A DNA stretch of 64,000 nt, taken from NCBI GenBank assembly GCA_027946365.1, contig JAPEUQ010000001.1, positions 3,162,001 to 3,226,000 of the forward strand, in the 5' to 3' direction. The position numbers were made by a program, and so were the translations under genes. The notes beneath the pieces were generated by a model. It was given only the letters and a program-made list of their open reading frames with translations, had not been told where the DNA came from and did not search any database. Shown piece after piece: positions 1 through 10,197 of the stretch (its first letter is position 1; every line of letters starts with the position of its first letter). Source of the stretch: Kalmusia sp. IMI 367209. Taxonomy: Eukaryota > Ascomycota > Dothideomycetes > Pleosporales > Didymosphaeriaceae.

Positions 1-123
1 CAAAGAAGACCGTGAGCATGCAACTCATTGACGTTCTAATACCTTCCCTTCCAACCACATAATCACTCAAAGTCCGAGTCAAATCATCTTCCCGCACATA
101 AAAACCTCCCCACAACCCTCTTC

Positions 124-2489
124 TCACCCACGTATCCCCATATAGAACTGCAAACACCTCCTCTCATACAACCCCCCCTGCTTCCACAGCTCATACCCCT
201 CGCTCCTCGTATCACCTACGACAAACATCATTAGCACCCACTCTCCATGACCATCATACAGTAAAAAAACTGGGCTCACAGCTATGCAACACCCACCCAA
301 AAATCTCCTCACACTTCTCCCTCCTATCCACGCCGCCAACATCCATATAATCGCACCTCTGCCCCTCACCGGGCGTCTGCATGCCAACCGAGAAATAAAA
401 CTGGAGCTGCTCGGCACCGATGCCCCGGCCCGGCGCGACGACGCTCTGCGCCCACCGCCTCTCCATGTCAAGCCCGATGCGGTGGAACGACGTGTCCCAG
501 AGGGCGCAGTAGGTTGCGAGCGCGGCGACGCCCGCGGGGAGGCTGAAGTACCACGCGCTGTCGTTTGCGCCGTGGTGGCTGGGCTGGCAAAATAGTTTCC
601 CGCCGTTGATGTCGCGTGGGGGTGGAGGCACGGGGGAGGGTGTTTGGACTGGAACAGGTGAGGTCGGGGGTGGGGAGGCTGAGTGGAGGTAGAACGAGCA
701 GCCGATGCTTGGTGGAACGATGGTTGGCCAGGGACGCCGGAAGTCGTCTGTGTGTGTGGCAGGGAAGGAATTAGTACATGCTGTATCAGAGGTGGGTTAC
801 GTTTATGTGTTCATTTAAAAGAATAGGAGTTTTTGGAATTAGAGGAATGTAGACTGGGTCTGGGGATTTCGTACCGTTGCATGTGCACCCTGTGTATGTG
901 GTAGAAGGGGAAACGCGTGTGAAGCTTCGACACTCTGTCAGTGGCAGGCGAGAAGAGGGAGAAGCCGAGTAAATGGTGATTTGGGAGGAAGGAAGGATTG
1001 TATAATTGCATGGTTCTGTGGGTGAGGGGAGGACCGGGTAGGAGCTGTCGTGGGGAGCAAAGGCTAGGCCGCAAAGGCACCTATACCGTTAGTACGTTTG
1101 TTCGAGAAAAACATGGAGGGAGGAATCAGACCATTCTGGGGGATTGTAGACAGGTTTACCGTAATAGTCTCTGTGATTCTGAAGCGAGCACTCGACTTGT
1201 ACATCTGGCAATGCGTCTATATCATGGAGAATCCGCTCCTGATTTGCGAGCCAGGCTGGACTGACGAGTCCGTGAGCGGCATACGATATAGTGCCGATGC
1301 AGGGGCAACCGCGCCATTCACCCTAGATCTTCAGTATAGTCTTCTTCGGAATAGGCATCAAGGAGCATGCTTACTATCTCGCACTTCTTCTCCTTCAAAG
1401 GTCCCAGACAATTATCATCGCTACAGATCGGCTAACAAACTCAGTCCACCAACACTAAAAGGTCAACGAGCGAGAAACGTACAGCATCAACGCCCGTGGG
1501 AGCCCCAGCCTTACACTCCACCACGCTCTCCGTCGCTGTCGGCATCACAACATTCTGAGGATTAGCAGGTACCTTGTACGAGTGCAGAATCGCTCCAGTG
1601 CTAAGATACGTCGTCAACATGATCGTCAACAACCACGCCTCCTTCCTGCGCAACTGAGTCTTCGCAATTTGTAATGCGGCAGCCCAGGCCTCGATCTCAA
1701 GGGCCGGTCCGGGAGGTGGCTCGGGGAGCGCGACGGAGTCAACTTCGATGGAGGAAAGGGCCTCGCCGATCGAGCTGCCTTGGGAACTGGCTTTGACGGA
1801 CTGCTCGTAGATGCAGGCTGTGAACGCGTTCGCTGTAACCCACCCGAGTAGTTAGCGCTCGATGCCCTGAGACGCAGGCTATTATAAGCAGAATTAACAT
1901 ACTAGCAGCAGCTATCGCCTCCGGGTCATTCTGTCTCGTGGCTAGCACGGCTTTACACGTATTTACCGTCTCCTCGGCAAAGACCTCAAGCTTCGACTTC
2001 AAGTGTGGGACGATGGTGATAGTAACGTCGCCTGCGCCTGGGCTCGACGTAGGAGAAGTTACTCTTGAAGCCGAGACTTGGACCGGCGTTGCGAAAGTTT
2101 TGGCTTGGGAATCGACTGTTTTGATGACGGGCCGGTACCAGAAGTAGTACGAGTTTGTGCCTTTCCACTGTAGTTGTCAGACATCATTTTAAAAGCTTGC
2201 TTCGCTAAGGCTGTGGGTGTCACCTTCGTCTGCCCACTCTCTACGTATAGCACAGAGTTGTCTGGTGCGACTGTGGGGACGCTGGGTATAGTCAGAATGT
2301 TGCGATATAAGCGTGAGAAGAAGAGGGAGCTTACTATTGCTCTGTAGGTCCGAGATAGACGGGATTCACGCCGATTTGGCCTGAGCGAGTTGGGATGATA
2401 CCTGCCTCTGCTGGGCGTGTATCAACTACAGCTGATAAAGTGGGACTGAGAAGTGATGAGAAGGCGAAGATAAGAGTTTGGCAGAGCAT
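124..2489 (-). CDS. secreted protein of unknown family, 8 exons
   Basis: I do not recognise this family. Translation from the ATG at 2489 begins with a signal peptide (MLCQTLIFAFSSLLSPTLSA), so it is probably exported. My exons are 2489-2335, 2281-2224, 2167-1903, 1832-1483, 1322-1132, 1080-875, 747-280 and 215-124. They total 1,785 nt with phases that agree, giving 594 aa. The middle holds a predicted helical region rich in Ala and charged residues. The C-terminal half holds scattered cysteines (GCPC, CLCG, GCTCNG) and a Pro-rich linker just after SIGCSFYLHSA. The stretch HGANDSAWYFSLPAGVAALA and the last exon (TRSEGYELW...) are open and well composed. The intron at 1131-1081 uses a weak GTCTGA donor and is the least certain; the donor at 2223 is GTGACA. 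An upstream ATG in the same frame exists, but the signal peptide favours this start. Confidence 0.6.
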
Positions 2490-3358
2490 CGTCGTGACAA
2501 TTGCATGAAATGTTACTTCTACAGGGTCTCTTCTTGAATCTTTCCGGGTTTCGACTTTCAAGGAATGAGAGACTAGGAGATGTATTGCTGGTGCGAGAGA
2601 CGGGGCAGGAATGGTTGCTCTTAGGAGAAAAGTCTTGGTAGTGTCAGCGCGTCATTCGACATAGCGCTATCTGAATCTATAATCACATCATGTCCGTCCT
2701 CGAATGGCCTATAGCGGGGTCTCTCTATGAGTTTGCTATAGATTGACCAATTGATTTCGTGATGCCCCGCGTTTGCTTCTCTCGTGTTGCATCTTACCGT
2801 TCGAGATACGTACAGCGATATGTGCGCGCCATTTACTAAACCTATCGGGCATACATTACCAAGATGATGGTTTGTTCTACGTGGCATACTTTATGACGTG
2901 GAGCCGATCGTATCGTTGAGATAGAACAACAGCTTCGACGCAACCCACGAATGTCCGGCTTGGTGCATTCAAAAGTAGAGCCGCGTCCGACCAAGCGTTG
3001 CCAGACAGTTTTCTATTTGTTTGCATTTAGGATCTACTAGCGTTTCCGTAGGTTCCCAGGCGAGGATCTCCGCTCTGTGAGCTAGTTGGTCTCGAGAAGT
3101 GTAGTACTAGTCGCTACCGTGCCTTAGTAGTCCATGCGCACTAGCAATCCATACGCACCTACCCTGAACTATGTTACCTATGCAACACGCGTTATCTTAA
3201 TAAATACAAATCCTCTTAAAGTTATAAATATAGATATCGGATTGCTAGATTTAAGAGAGCCTCCCGTTTAGGGTTGACCACTGATGATATGTTTACCGCT
3301 GTCTTTCAATCCATAGTGGCTAACATCCACGTCCGTCTACTCCAGTCCCAAGAAGAAA
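2490..3358. other. intergenic, no gene seen
   Basis: The stretch lies between the start of the secreted-protein gene and the end of the APH-like gene, so it should hold the promoter of the former. A short open frame at 2621-2887 (-) has no recognisable features. Positions about 3175-3250 are markedly AT-rich. Confidence 0.5.
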
Positions 3359-4780
3359 TTAAAATCCTAGATGATCCAGCAACTTAACCAGCTGAGCTTC
3401 GTTCTCGTCCCTGCATTTCAGTATCACGGCCTCGGATTGCAGCCGCAAGACATCCGAGTTTGTAACGCGCCAAGGCAGGATGGAGCGAAGAACCGCATCT
3501 ACATCTGCAACCTTTTCGATGCCTTTGATGGTTCTCGGCCGCTGTACGTCGAGGCGCTCCAGCTCATCCTCCCAAACCTTGGCAACATCCCACTTCACGC
3601 CGTCCTCTGTGTTCTTAGGCAGCGTCGAGGGGAAGCCATGGAGCTTTGCGTCTCGCAACGCTGTCTGTTCGCTGGATTCGATATCCGACCAGCCTTTAGA
3701 TTGGCCCCCAGCGCCGCTGAAGGAGCGTAGAAGTTCATAGGATGGGTGTAGTATGCAAGCGAAGTCGTAATCGATCAAGGCTGTAATGCGCTGGGTAGAA
3801 GCATCATAGAGCAGGTTGTCCGGAGCTCAACATTGAACAGTGTTAGTCTTGCAGCATCGGAGCTTCTTCAAGAAAGAGAAATATACTTACTGGAGTCGGC
3901 ATGGACAATAGCCTTGTTGTCCCTGGACTCAATGGCCTTTAACTGGACCGGAACGCCGCTCTCGACGAAGGCTTCAAGGCGTTTTCTCATCCCATTTGCA
4001 TGCCACCCCTTGATGTAAGGGTTACTGTCTGCTTGTTGCAGAGCCCGTTCTAGTCGGTCCCCGAAGTAGTCCTCATACAACAGCCAAGGCCCACTACCCA
4101 CGCTCGTCATCGTTGTGCTTACAATCTGGCCGTCGCTATCGAAGGTCACCCCACCGTACTGCTCGATGCTGCTCGGAAGCTGGAAGTCTTGCAAGGCCTT
4201 CAGAATTCCGGCCATCTGGGCAAGGATGCTTTTTCTTTTCCTCTAGAGGCATGCTGTCAAATGCTTCGCTCACTGATGGCCCAGGCATCAGCTCCCGGAG
4301 TATCCAGCCTTGCGAGGAGGGCGGGGCTGCGCTTCCCCAACCGTACACGGAGGGAACCACGTGTGGTTTAAAGCGACTGAGAGCAGCAGCAGTGAGAGAA
4401 ATAATGGCGACTTCGTTTTCAACTCGGGTATGCGCGTGCATTCCCTCAGCATCAGGGTTGGTGAGCCGCATAATAAATTCTTTGGTGCCCTCTGGTAACG
4501 GTGAGGTACCAGGCTGACGCGTTCCATGGCTACTATCATTTCGGGTAGCGGACGGCGGCAAAGGTAGAGCGATGCGGTAAACAAAGTTGTTGTACTTGAA
4601 AAGACTCTCCGGGTCGTATTGGATAGGATCGATCCTGGCTTCCTTCGATAACAAAATTAGCACTAAGTGCTTCGGTCGAAATGCATTACATGCAGTACTT
4701 ACGTTTGCGCCGAACCGTTCGCGCAGAAGATTCCGGATGAAATCCAGCCGCTCTTGGAAGTTTGCGTGATTTTGATTCAT
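3359..4780 (-). CDS. aminoglycoside phosphotransferase-like (APH/ChoK fold) protein, one apparent frameshift
   Basis: This is a fungal member of the APH kinase-like family, whose substrate is usually unknown. Three exons are seen. The first holds MNQNHANFQERLDFIRNLL. After an intron with donor GTAAGTACTG comes the main exon with EFIMRLTNP, WILRELMPG and PSVSEAFDSM. The last exon holds the second half of the catalytic loop, IVHADSTPDNLLYD (split by an intron with donor GTAAGTATAT), followed by LIDYDFAC, the metal-binding Asp region. The reading frame changes at about 4230-4234. Upstream ends MPLEEKK and downstream continues SILAQMAGILKALQDF, joined only if one A is removed from a run of five (T run on the + strand). 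No intron fits there. The loop reads HAD, where many kinases have HGD. The frame break could be a sequencing error or a real inactivating mutation. Confidence 0.75.
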
Positions 4781-5489
4781 AGCGAGAGAAGGAAACAAAC
4801 GAGTTAAAGGATTTGGCACAGAACGTCAGCAACGAAAGCTGAGTACAAGATGCGTGGTACTCTTGCGTCGTGCAGAGATTTTGTTTGTGACAGTTCACAA
4901 TATTGAACCGGTGAGTGGAAGACGATGGGATCATCTGTGGCACGTACGTCTATCAACGGGGAAACGGAGCTAGTAAATGCAATGCAAGACGGTGGCGTAC
5001 AAGGTATATTATTACAAGGTTCTATAGCCTTAAAAGGCTGCCTGAAATTTTAGTGTCAGGTACGCATGGATAGCTAGTGCGCATGGTTTGCTAAGGTACA
5101 GTAGTCCCTAGCGTCGTTGAACAGTGCCAGCAACTTCTTGCGTGGTCCCAATTCTCTCGTTCTAGCCTCGCGAGCGGCTAAGGACATGTTTGCGCGGATG
5201 CGCTGGGTTCCTGTAACCGCGCTACATGTTAAATCGATTGGTCGCATACTCAAACATCTCAATTGTGGTGTCCGACTCCTTCCAAACGGGATACATGTAC
5301 CTGAATTGCGATGGGATAGTGTTGAAATGACCACGGAAGAGACCAAACGCTGGTTTTGAAATGAACAACACGTAGTAATTGCGCCGACGGACATTTATGA
5401 ACGGTGAAAAGCTCATCTTGAACCCCTCAGCGAATGTAATTGCTCACCTTTTCTCGTTTTTCAGAGTGCTAGTTTTTCGTACGACTCAA
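4781..5489. other. intergenic, divergent promoter region
   Basis: About 700 bp separates the start of the APH-like gene (-) from the start of the metalloprotease gene (+), so both promoters should be here. Short open frames on both strands between 5074 and 5416 look random. I see no repeat or RNA gene. Confidence 0.45.
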
Positions 5490-6962
5490 ATGCTTTTCCT
5501 TCGCGGATTCATCGTTCTGTGTTTCTTACATGTTGCAACAGCATGGTCGATCGATCCAAAAAGCTGCCAACGCACGTCTCTAGTCCCGAACCCAGCCGCC
5601 GCACTTCCACTAACATCCGCAGACAACACAGAATTCCTCCAAAAGGGCATCAGCGATGGCTTCGCGCTAGCTAAAGCAGCATATACCACGCTAATTGTCC
5701 CAGATGGCGCCGCCGTTGACCCTCGAGTCGAGGAAGTGATGACATGGCTCTTCGCGGAGCATCCTGGAGCTGAATTAGTGGAAATCAAGTACGAGCTGAT
5801 CAGTATGTGTGATATATTGGTGGGAAAATAGCGAAGCGATTGAGCTCACAGGCGGGCAGGCATCTTCTCTAATTTCGTAGAAGGGGGAATCCAGGATCCA
5901 GGTAGTCTAGAAGGGTACCCTAACGTAGTATGTTTAGCTGCGGTGCCATTTCAGACTTTGACACAACTGACCAATGCGAGCAGAGGTTCTACTGCGATAC
6001 AGACCGCTTCAAGAAACGAGCAGGAGACGATGGACGTTTCTACGACCCAGGTATTGTCCTCCGCCTTCCCACCATCTACACTCGCCACTAAATCCCTTCA
6101 GACGCAGACAGTGTGGTTGTCATTCCCAGCGGAGGCCTCTTCGATCCACCCAAAGAATGCAAAACACCACTCACTCTCAACCCTAACGAGGGGATCATGG
6201 ACAGCGTCACCTTCGCGTTTACTTTGACGGGTGGCAAATGGAGTACCATCACCTTCTGTCCCTGGTTTTTGGATTATGTCAATCGGAAGGGGTTGTTCAA
6301 GAGTTATAATATTGCCACGTGGGCAGTGGGAAAGTGGCTGAGGGCGCAAAAGATGATGGAGAATATAGCAGAGCAGCATTTCACTCCGATAGACCTTGTG
6401 GCTATGTTTGATAAGATGGTACTGCATGAGGTAGGGCTGCGATCAATTGTTGGGCGTCTTGTGTGTGAAGGTTGTTACTGATAGAGACTAGTTGATGCAT
6501 TCTATCGACAATCTGGGCAAAACCGATGTAGAAGGATACAAAGGATATGGTACGTTCTCGAAGTGCTATGTAGGTCTGTTGCTAAGTATGTAAGGATGGA
6601 AGAATTGTCGTGCGCTGGCTCTGGATGGAAGAGGGCTCGAGAATTGCGGCAAGTCTGAAACTCGTACAATGAAATGCTACTGACTAAGCCGTATGTAGAT
6701 TCTCTTGCGCTGTTCGGAAGTGGTAAGCAGTTTTTGGACTCCAATTCGTTAGTCACTGATGCTTGCAGCTGTCAAATTGATAAATGACGGGTTCCGGATC
6801 GGTAAAGATGGCAAAGTGATGAGTTCAGGTGACAGAGGCGCCAAATCAGATATCTGGCTGCCTGCTGATGGTGCGATCTGGAACGCGTCGGACGCAAAGG
6901 ATGCACTTGCCGGGGGGGCTTGGATCATCCCAGAGAGCAGAGAGCCTGGGCGAGTGAAATAG
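5490..6962 (+). CDS. secreted aspzincin-type (M35-like) zinc metalloprotease, 8 exons
   Basis: A secreted peptidase of the deuterolysin/lysine-specific metalloendopeptidase group. The start at 5490 opens a signal peptide (MLFLRGFIVLCFLHVATAWS). Exons are 5490-5802, 5881-5901, 5955-6050, 6102-6430, 6492-6549, 6595-6648, 6699-6722 and 6769-6962. They sum to 1,089 nt, or 362 aa. The zinc motif HELMH is assembled across an intron (HE|LMH) and is followed by GKTDVEGYKGYGWKNCRALA. That matches the aspzincin pattern of HExxH plus a downstream Asp and a Tyr-Gly. NCDSLALFGSAV then matches the family's NADSYALFA segment. Two exons are only 21 and 24 nt. The intron at 6649-6698 begins GCAAGT, a GC-AG intron. 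The catalytic residues look intact, so it is probably active outside the cell. Confidence 0.85.
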
Positions 6963-7313
6963 CCGTTCGTCTCATGGCCTTTGAGCAAGCGGCGACGCTT
7001 CAGGAAAGCATTGAAATATCCCGAGCGCTTTCGGGGCCATAGTGCCTGAAACACATTGAGCATTGCGCATTGATTGTTCAACCTGTGATGTTTGATGTTC
7101 ACGATGTCAGCAACTCGGTGTTGTGGCAGTACCTAACCGTTGCCAAGCAGGCTCATTTCGCTAGCCGCCTCCTGCGTCTCGCTGCCTAGATCACCCAACC
7201 GCCCAACTCCGCCTATCCTTTCCTCTTCCTTCTCCCTCTATTTTCTTCATTCTCTCGTTTGTTTGTCTTTCAGCGCATATTTGCGCGTCCACTCGCTCTA
7301 TATATACTTAATA

Positions 7314-8624
7314 ATGTCGTCGCGACTATCCGAAGAAGTACCGCCTGCGCTGCCCCCGCGCTCCACCCAGCGCGACTCTCGAGGCTCCTCCCAAATTTCG
7401 CCCATACACTCGTCGCATCCCACGCCGCCAGCGCAGAGTGAAAAAGCAGCCACAGAGCAGCCAGCGCAGTCAGCGCATCCAGCGCATCCCGAACAAGCGG
7501 CACACACGTCTCAGACCGCCCAGGCGCAAGCTGTGAACAACCTCTTCCCCAACAGCACTCCTGTAGCGCCCACAGAGACGATAAAGACCAAGCGCGAAGA
7601 GTTGACGGCAGGCGATGCGCTTTGGCAGTGGAAAATTGGCGTGCGATTCGTCACTGTCCTTGTGGGGCTCATCGGCATCGGATGCGCAGCATGGATAGTG
7701 TCCCGCTTTACCGCCCACAGTTCTGACATGGGTTATGATTTTTACTCTTTGGACGACACATGGAGCTTGCCCTGGACGTTGATTACATTCGTTCTCTCTG
7801 TCATCTGGAGCTCCATCTGTATAGTCGTCTTTTTTGCGCGCCGTCCCACTGCTCCCGTGCACCCTGGCGCGCAAGTCGGCGTCGACCTCATTCTCTGGCT
7901 CGCTTTCATCGTCACTGGTCTTTTCGCTATACTCGGCACTTCGAGTGTCGCTGATTGGGGTAGCAACGGCAGACTCAGCTGGTATTACTCTGGCAACACC
8001 GACGGACAATACGCCTATGCCCCCGGGAACGACACATGGTACTGGACTTCTAATCAGTATAGCTCCTACTACGGCCAGGACCGGGATTGCAATGCAACCG
8101 GCAGCTACCAGAGCCGCTACGGTAGTTACAAGTTCTCCACTTGTGAAATCCAGGATGCATACATAAATGCTTTGTGGAAGGGAAAAGAGCTGCGTTACAA
8201 TATCGACCTGACGGCAACTGTTTGCCAGTTCATCTCACTCGTGTTGCACCTCACACTTTTTATCTGGGCATGCGTCGATACCCACCGCAGGAACAAAAGA
8301 GTAGTAACCAAGGACGCTGAGAAGTTGGCTGCCGACATCGTCATGAACATGGTTAAGAGCGGTGCTATCATTCCCGCCCCTGGCCAGGCACACTTCCGAC
8401 CCATGCCTGGGCAACAGTTCGCCTACCCACAACAGTATCCACAACAGTACCCACAGCAATACCCACAACAATACCCTCAACAATATCAACATCAATATGC
8501 AGGCCAGTATGCGCCGCAGCAAATACCCTCGCAGCAAATTCCGCCGCAGGGAGCTCCGGCCAATCAGCCACCCACAGTCGCGTCAAGTAGTAATGAGAAA
8601 GGTGCAGGGCCGCGGTATGCATGA
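7314..8624 (+). CDS. four-TM MARVEL-like membrane protein with Q/Y/P-rich tail
   Basis: A single-exon integral membrane protein of 436 aa. The cytosolic-looking N-terminus (residues about 1-100) is low complexity with His-Pro-Ala-Glu repeats. Four hydrophobic segments follow: VRFVTVLVGLIGIGCAAWIV, a WTLITFVLSVIWSSICIVVFF-like segment, a LILWLAFIVTGLFAILG-like segment, and a last one at TVCQFISLVLHLTLFIWACV. Between TM3 and TM4 lies a loop rich in Tyr, Trp and Asn with two cysteines (DCNATG, STCEIQ), probably extracellular and disulphide bonded. The tail has tandem QYPQ units. The topology fits fungal MARVEL-domain proteins, but I cannot see a diagnostic motif. The first ATG after a pyrimidine-rich leader (7200-7265) was taken as the start; the frame is open further upstream with non-ATG codons. 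Confidence 0.8.
   Translation: MSSRLSEEVPPALPPRSTQRDSRGSSQISPIHSSHPTPPAQSEKAATEQPAQSAHPAHPEQAAHTSQTAQAQAVNNLFPNSTPVAPTETIKTKREELTAGDALWQWKIGVRFVTVLVGLIGIGCAAWIVSRFTAHSSDMGYDFYSLDDTWSLPWTLITFVLSVIWSSICIVVFFARRPTAPVHPGAQVGVDLILWLAFIVTGLFAILGTSSVADWGSNGRLSWYYSGNTDGQYAYAPGNDTWYWTSNQYSSYYGQDRDCNATGSYQSRYGSYKFSTCEIQDAYINALWKGKELRYNIDLTATVCQFISLVLHLTLFIWACVDTHRRNKRVVTKDAEKLAADIVMNMVKSGAIIPAPGQAHFRPMPGQQFAYPQQYPQQYPQQYPQQYPQQYQHQYAGQYAPQQIPSQQIPPQGAPANQPPTVASSSNEKGAGPRYA
8425..8500 (+). repeat. tandem CAACAGTAYCCA units coding QYPQ
   Basis: About five imperfect copies of a 12-base unit (caacagtatcca and variants) run in frame inside the membrane-protein gene and give repeated Gln-Tyr-Pro-Gln. Copy number of such coding minisatellites often varies between strains. 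Confidence 0.8.
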
Positions 8625-9062
8625 TGAGTTAGGAGAAATAAAGTCAGCCGTCTTTCGGATTGTTCATCTTGTTAGCGACGATACCCTTCGCGTATATAAT
8701 CTTAATGTCCCACATCCGCAATGTACAAATTATGTCACATTCAATACCTGAACCAGCATGTGAACGTCCTTGTTGATTATACCAAGCTTTGCGACCCCTG
8801 TTCATACAGTCGCCTGTTCAACGACGTCCCTGCCCCCGCTTACCGGACGGAATAGGCACCATTGCTGCGCCATACGCCCCACAGCTAGTGCAGGTTTACC
8901 TCCTAGCAGCTACTGCTCGTTAGCGACCCTCGACCACAACACACCTCATTCTAAGACAACCTTAATACCCTCTTAGTATTGTAGCAGGAGGTAGACTCTG
9001 TTATATTTGTCTACTTATGTGAGGCATGTATAGGTCCCTGGGTTTACAAAGTCAACATTACT
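8625..9062. other. intergenic, no gene seen
   Basis: This is 438 bp between two genes on the same strand. It holds the 3' flank of the membrane-protein gene and the promoter of the DUF7730-like gene. No conserved element is evident. Confidence 0.45.
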
Positions 9063-10197
9063 ATGACTTCAAGACTTCCCATCCCAGCATGGTGTTATTT
9101 AATGTTCTGTTGCATCTGCGTCCCACTCTGGCCCTGCACAATCCCGTACGTCATTTTCGGGCTATTGCGAACAGTTATTGAGAAGATTCGCGATAAATGG
9201 TTTCACGGAAGGACACCGCTTGTACTGAAGCGATCGCGACCGACGCACTATATCCCAGCATGGCCAGATCCAAGATTCAGGCCCATTACGCCGCCACCGG
9301 GAGGATATGAACCACATGTTTCCGCAGGCGGACAAGAGCGCCGCAGGTATTTGCAGCAGAAGAGTTGGTTCTTCGTCTCCATCCCGGTAGAGATCCGACG
9401 CCGGATCTACGATTTTGCACTGGGCGAAGAGATGCTTCGGGTCGAAGTTGAAGGCACACAGCTAGCCGTATGGCGGTGCGAAGGGGCGACACGTGCATTT
9501 TGGTCCGAGGACGGAGAGTGGAGAAAATCTCACGATCAAGACATGTACCTACTTAATCACCGTCCAACGTCTCCAATAACGCCGAGATCCAAAGCGCAGA
9601 GTACGGCCCCCAAGAAGCACGCGGTAGCCATAAATTTACTCTGTACATGTCGACAGGTGTGAGTTGCGCCGCACAGCCCTGGCCTACTTTCCTCAAACTT
9701 TCATTGACCTGTACAGATACTCCGAAGCTATCGAATCCCTCTACAAGAAGTCCACGTTCGTTTTCGCTATAGGGAGCCTCTCTCCCTACTTCTCAGGCTA
9801 CCATCCCCCCTACAAGCCAACGCTCACTTTACTCCCATACTTCGTCCTTCCGCACCGCCTTCGCCAGCTGCGCTCCGTCTACATCCACTGGGCGCCGCTT
9901 GATCCTGACCGTACGTTTGAGACTCGGTTCTACGGTCTAGTGAGTGCTTGGCGCTTCCCGGCGTGGCAGGACTGCTGGAACGTGCTAGCTTTGATGCAAG
10001 GGTTGGACGAGCTAGTGATAAGGTTTGAGTGTAGAGAGGAGCGGAGGGAGGAGTGGGGCGCTTTAGAGAACGTGTTGGGGAGGCATTTGGCTGCTGTTAA
10101 GGTTAAGAAGAGGTTTGTGGTTGTAGTGCCGTTTTTGGAGAGTTTGGATATGGATGTTGGGGATTCGGGGTGTGAGTTGAGGGTGCCTGACTTGTGA
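9063..10197 (+). CDS. DUF7730-like fungal protein
   Basis: Two exons (9063-9658, 9717-10197; intron donor GTGAGT) encode 358 aa. The N-terminus has a hydrophobic, Cys-rich stretch (WCYLMFCCICVPLWP) that could be a membrane anchor. Residues from about 100 match the fungal DUF7730 pattern: SWFFVSIPVEIRRRIYDFAL, then LLCTCRQ joined across the intron to VYSEAIESLYKKSTFVF, then RQLRSVYIHW. These proteins are abundant in Dothideomycetes and resemble F-box-type leucine-rich proteins. Their biochemical role is unknown. The intron position inside the CRQxYSEA motif helped confirm the splice. Confidence 0.75.

Noticed and set aside
1098..1565. 155-codon plus-strand frame
   Set aside because: It is the antisense of exons 4 and 5 of the secreted-protein gene, whose phases and sequence are coherent.
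2621..2887. 88-codon minus-strand frame
   Set aside because: No motifs, no signal peptide and no plausible partner exons.
7470..8009. 179-codon minus-strand frame
   Set aside because: It is the antisense shadow of the four-TM membrane protein.
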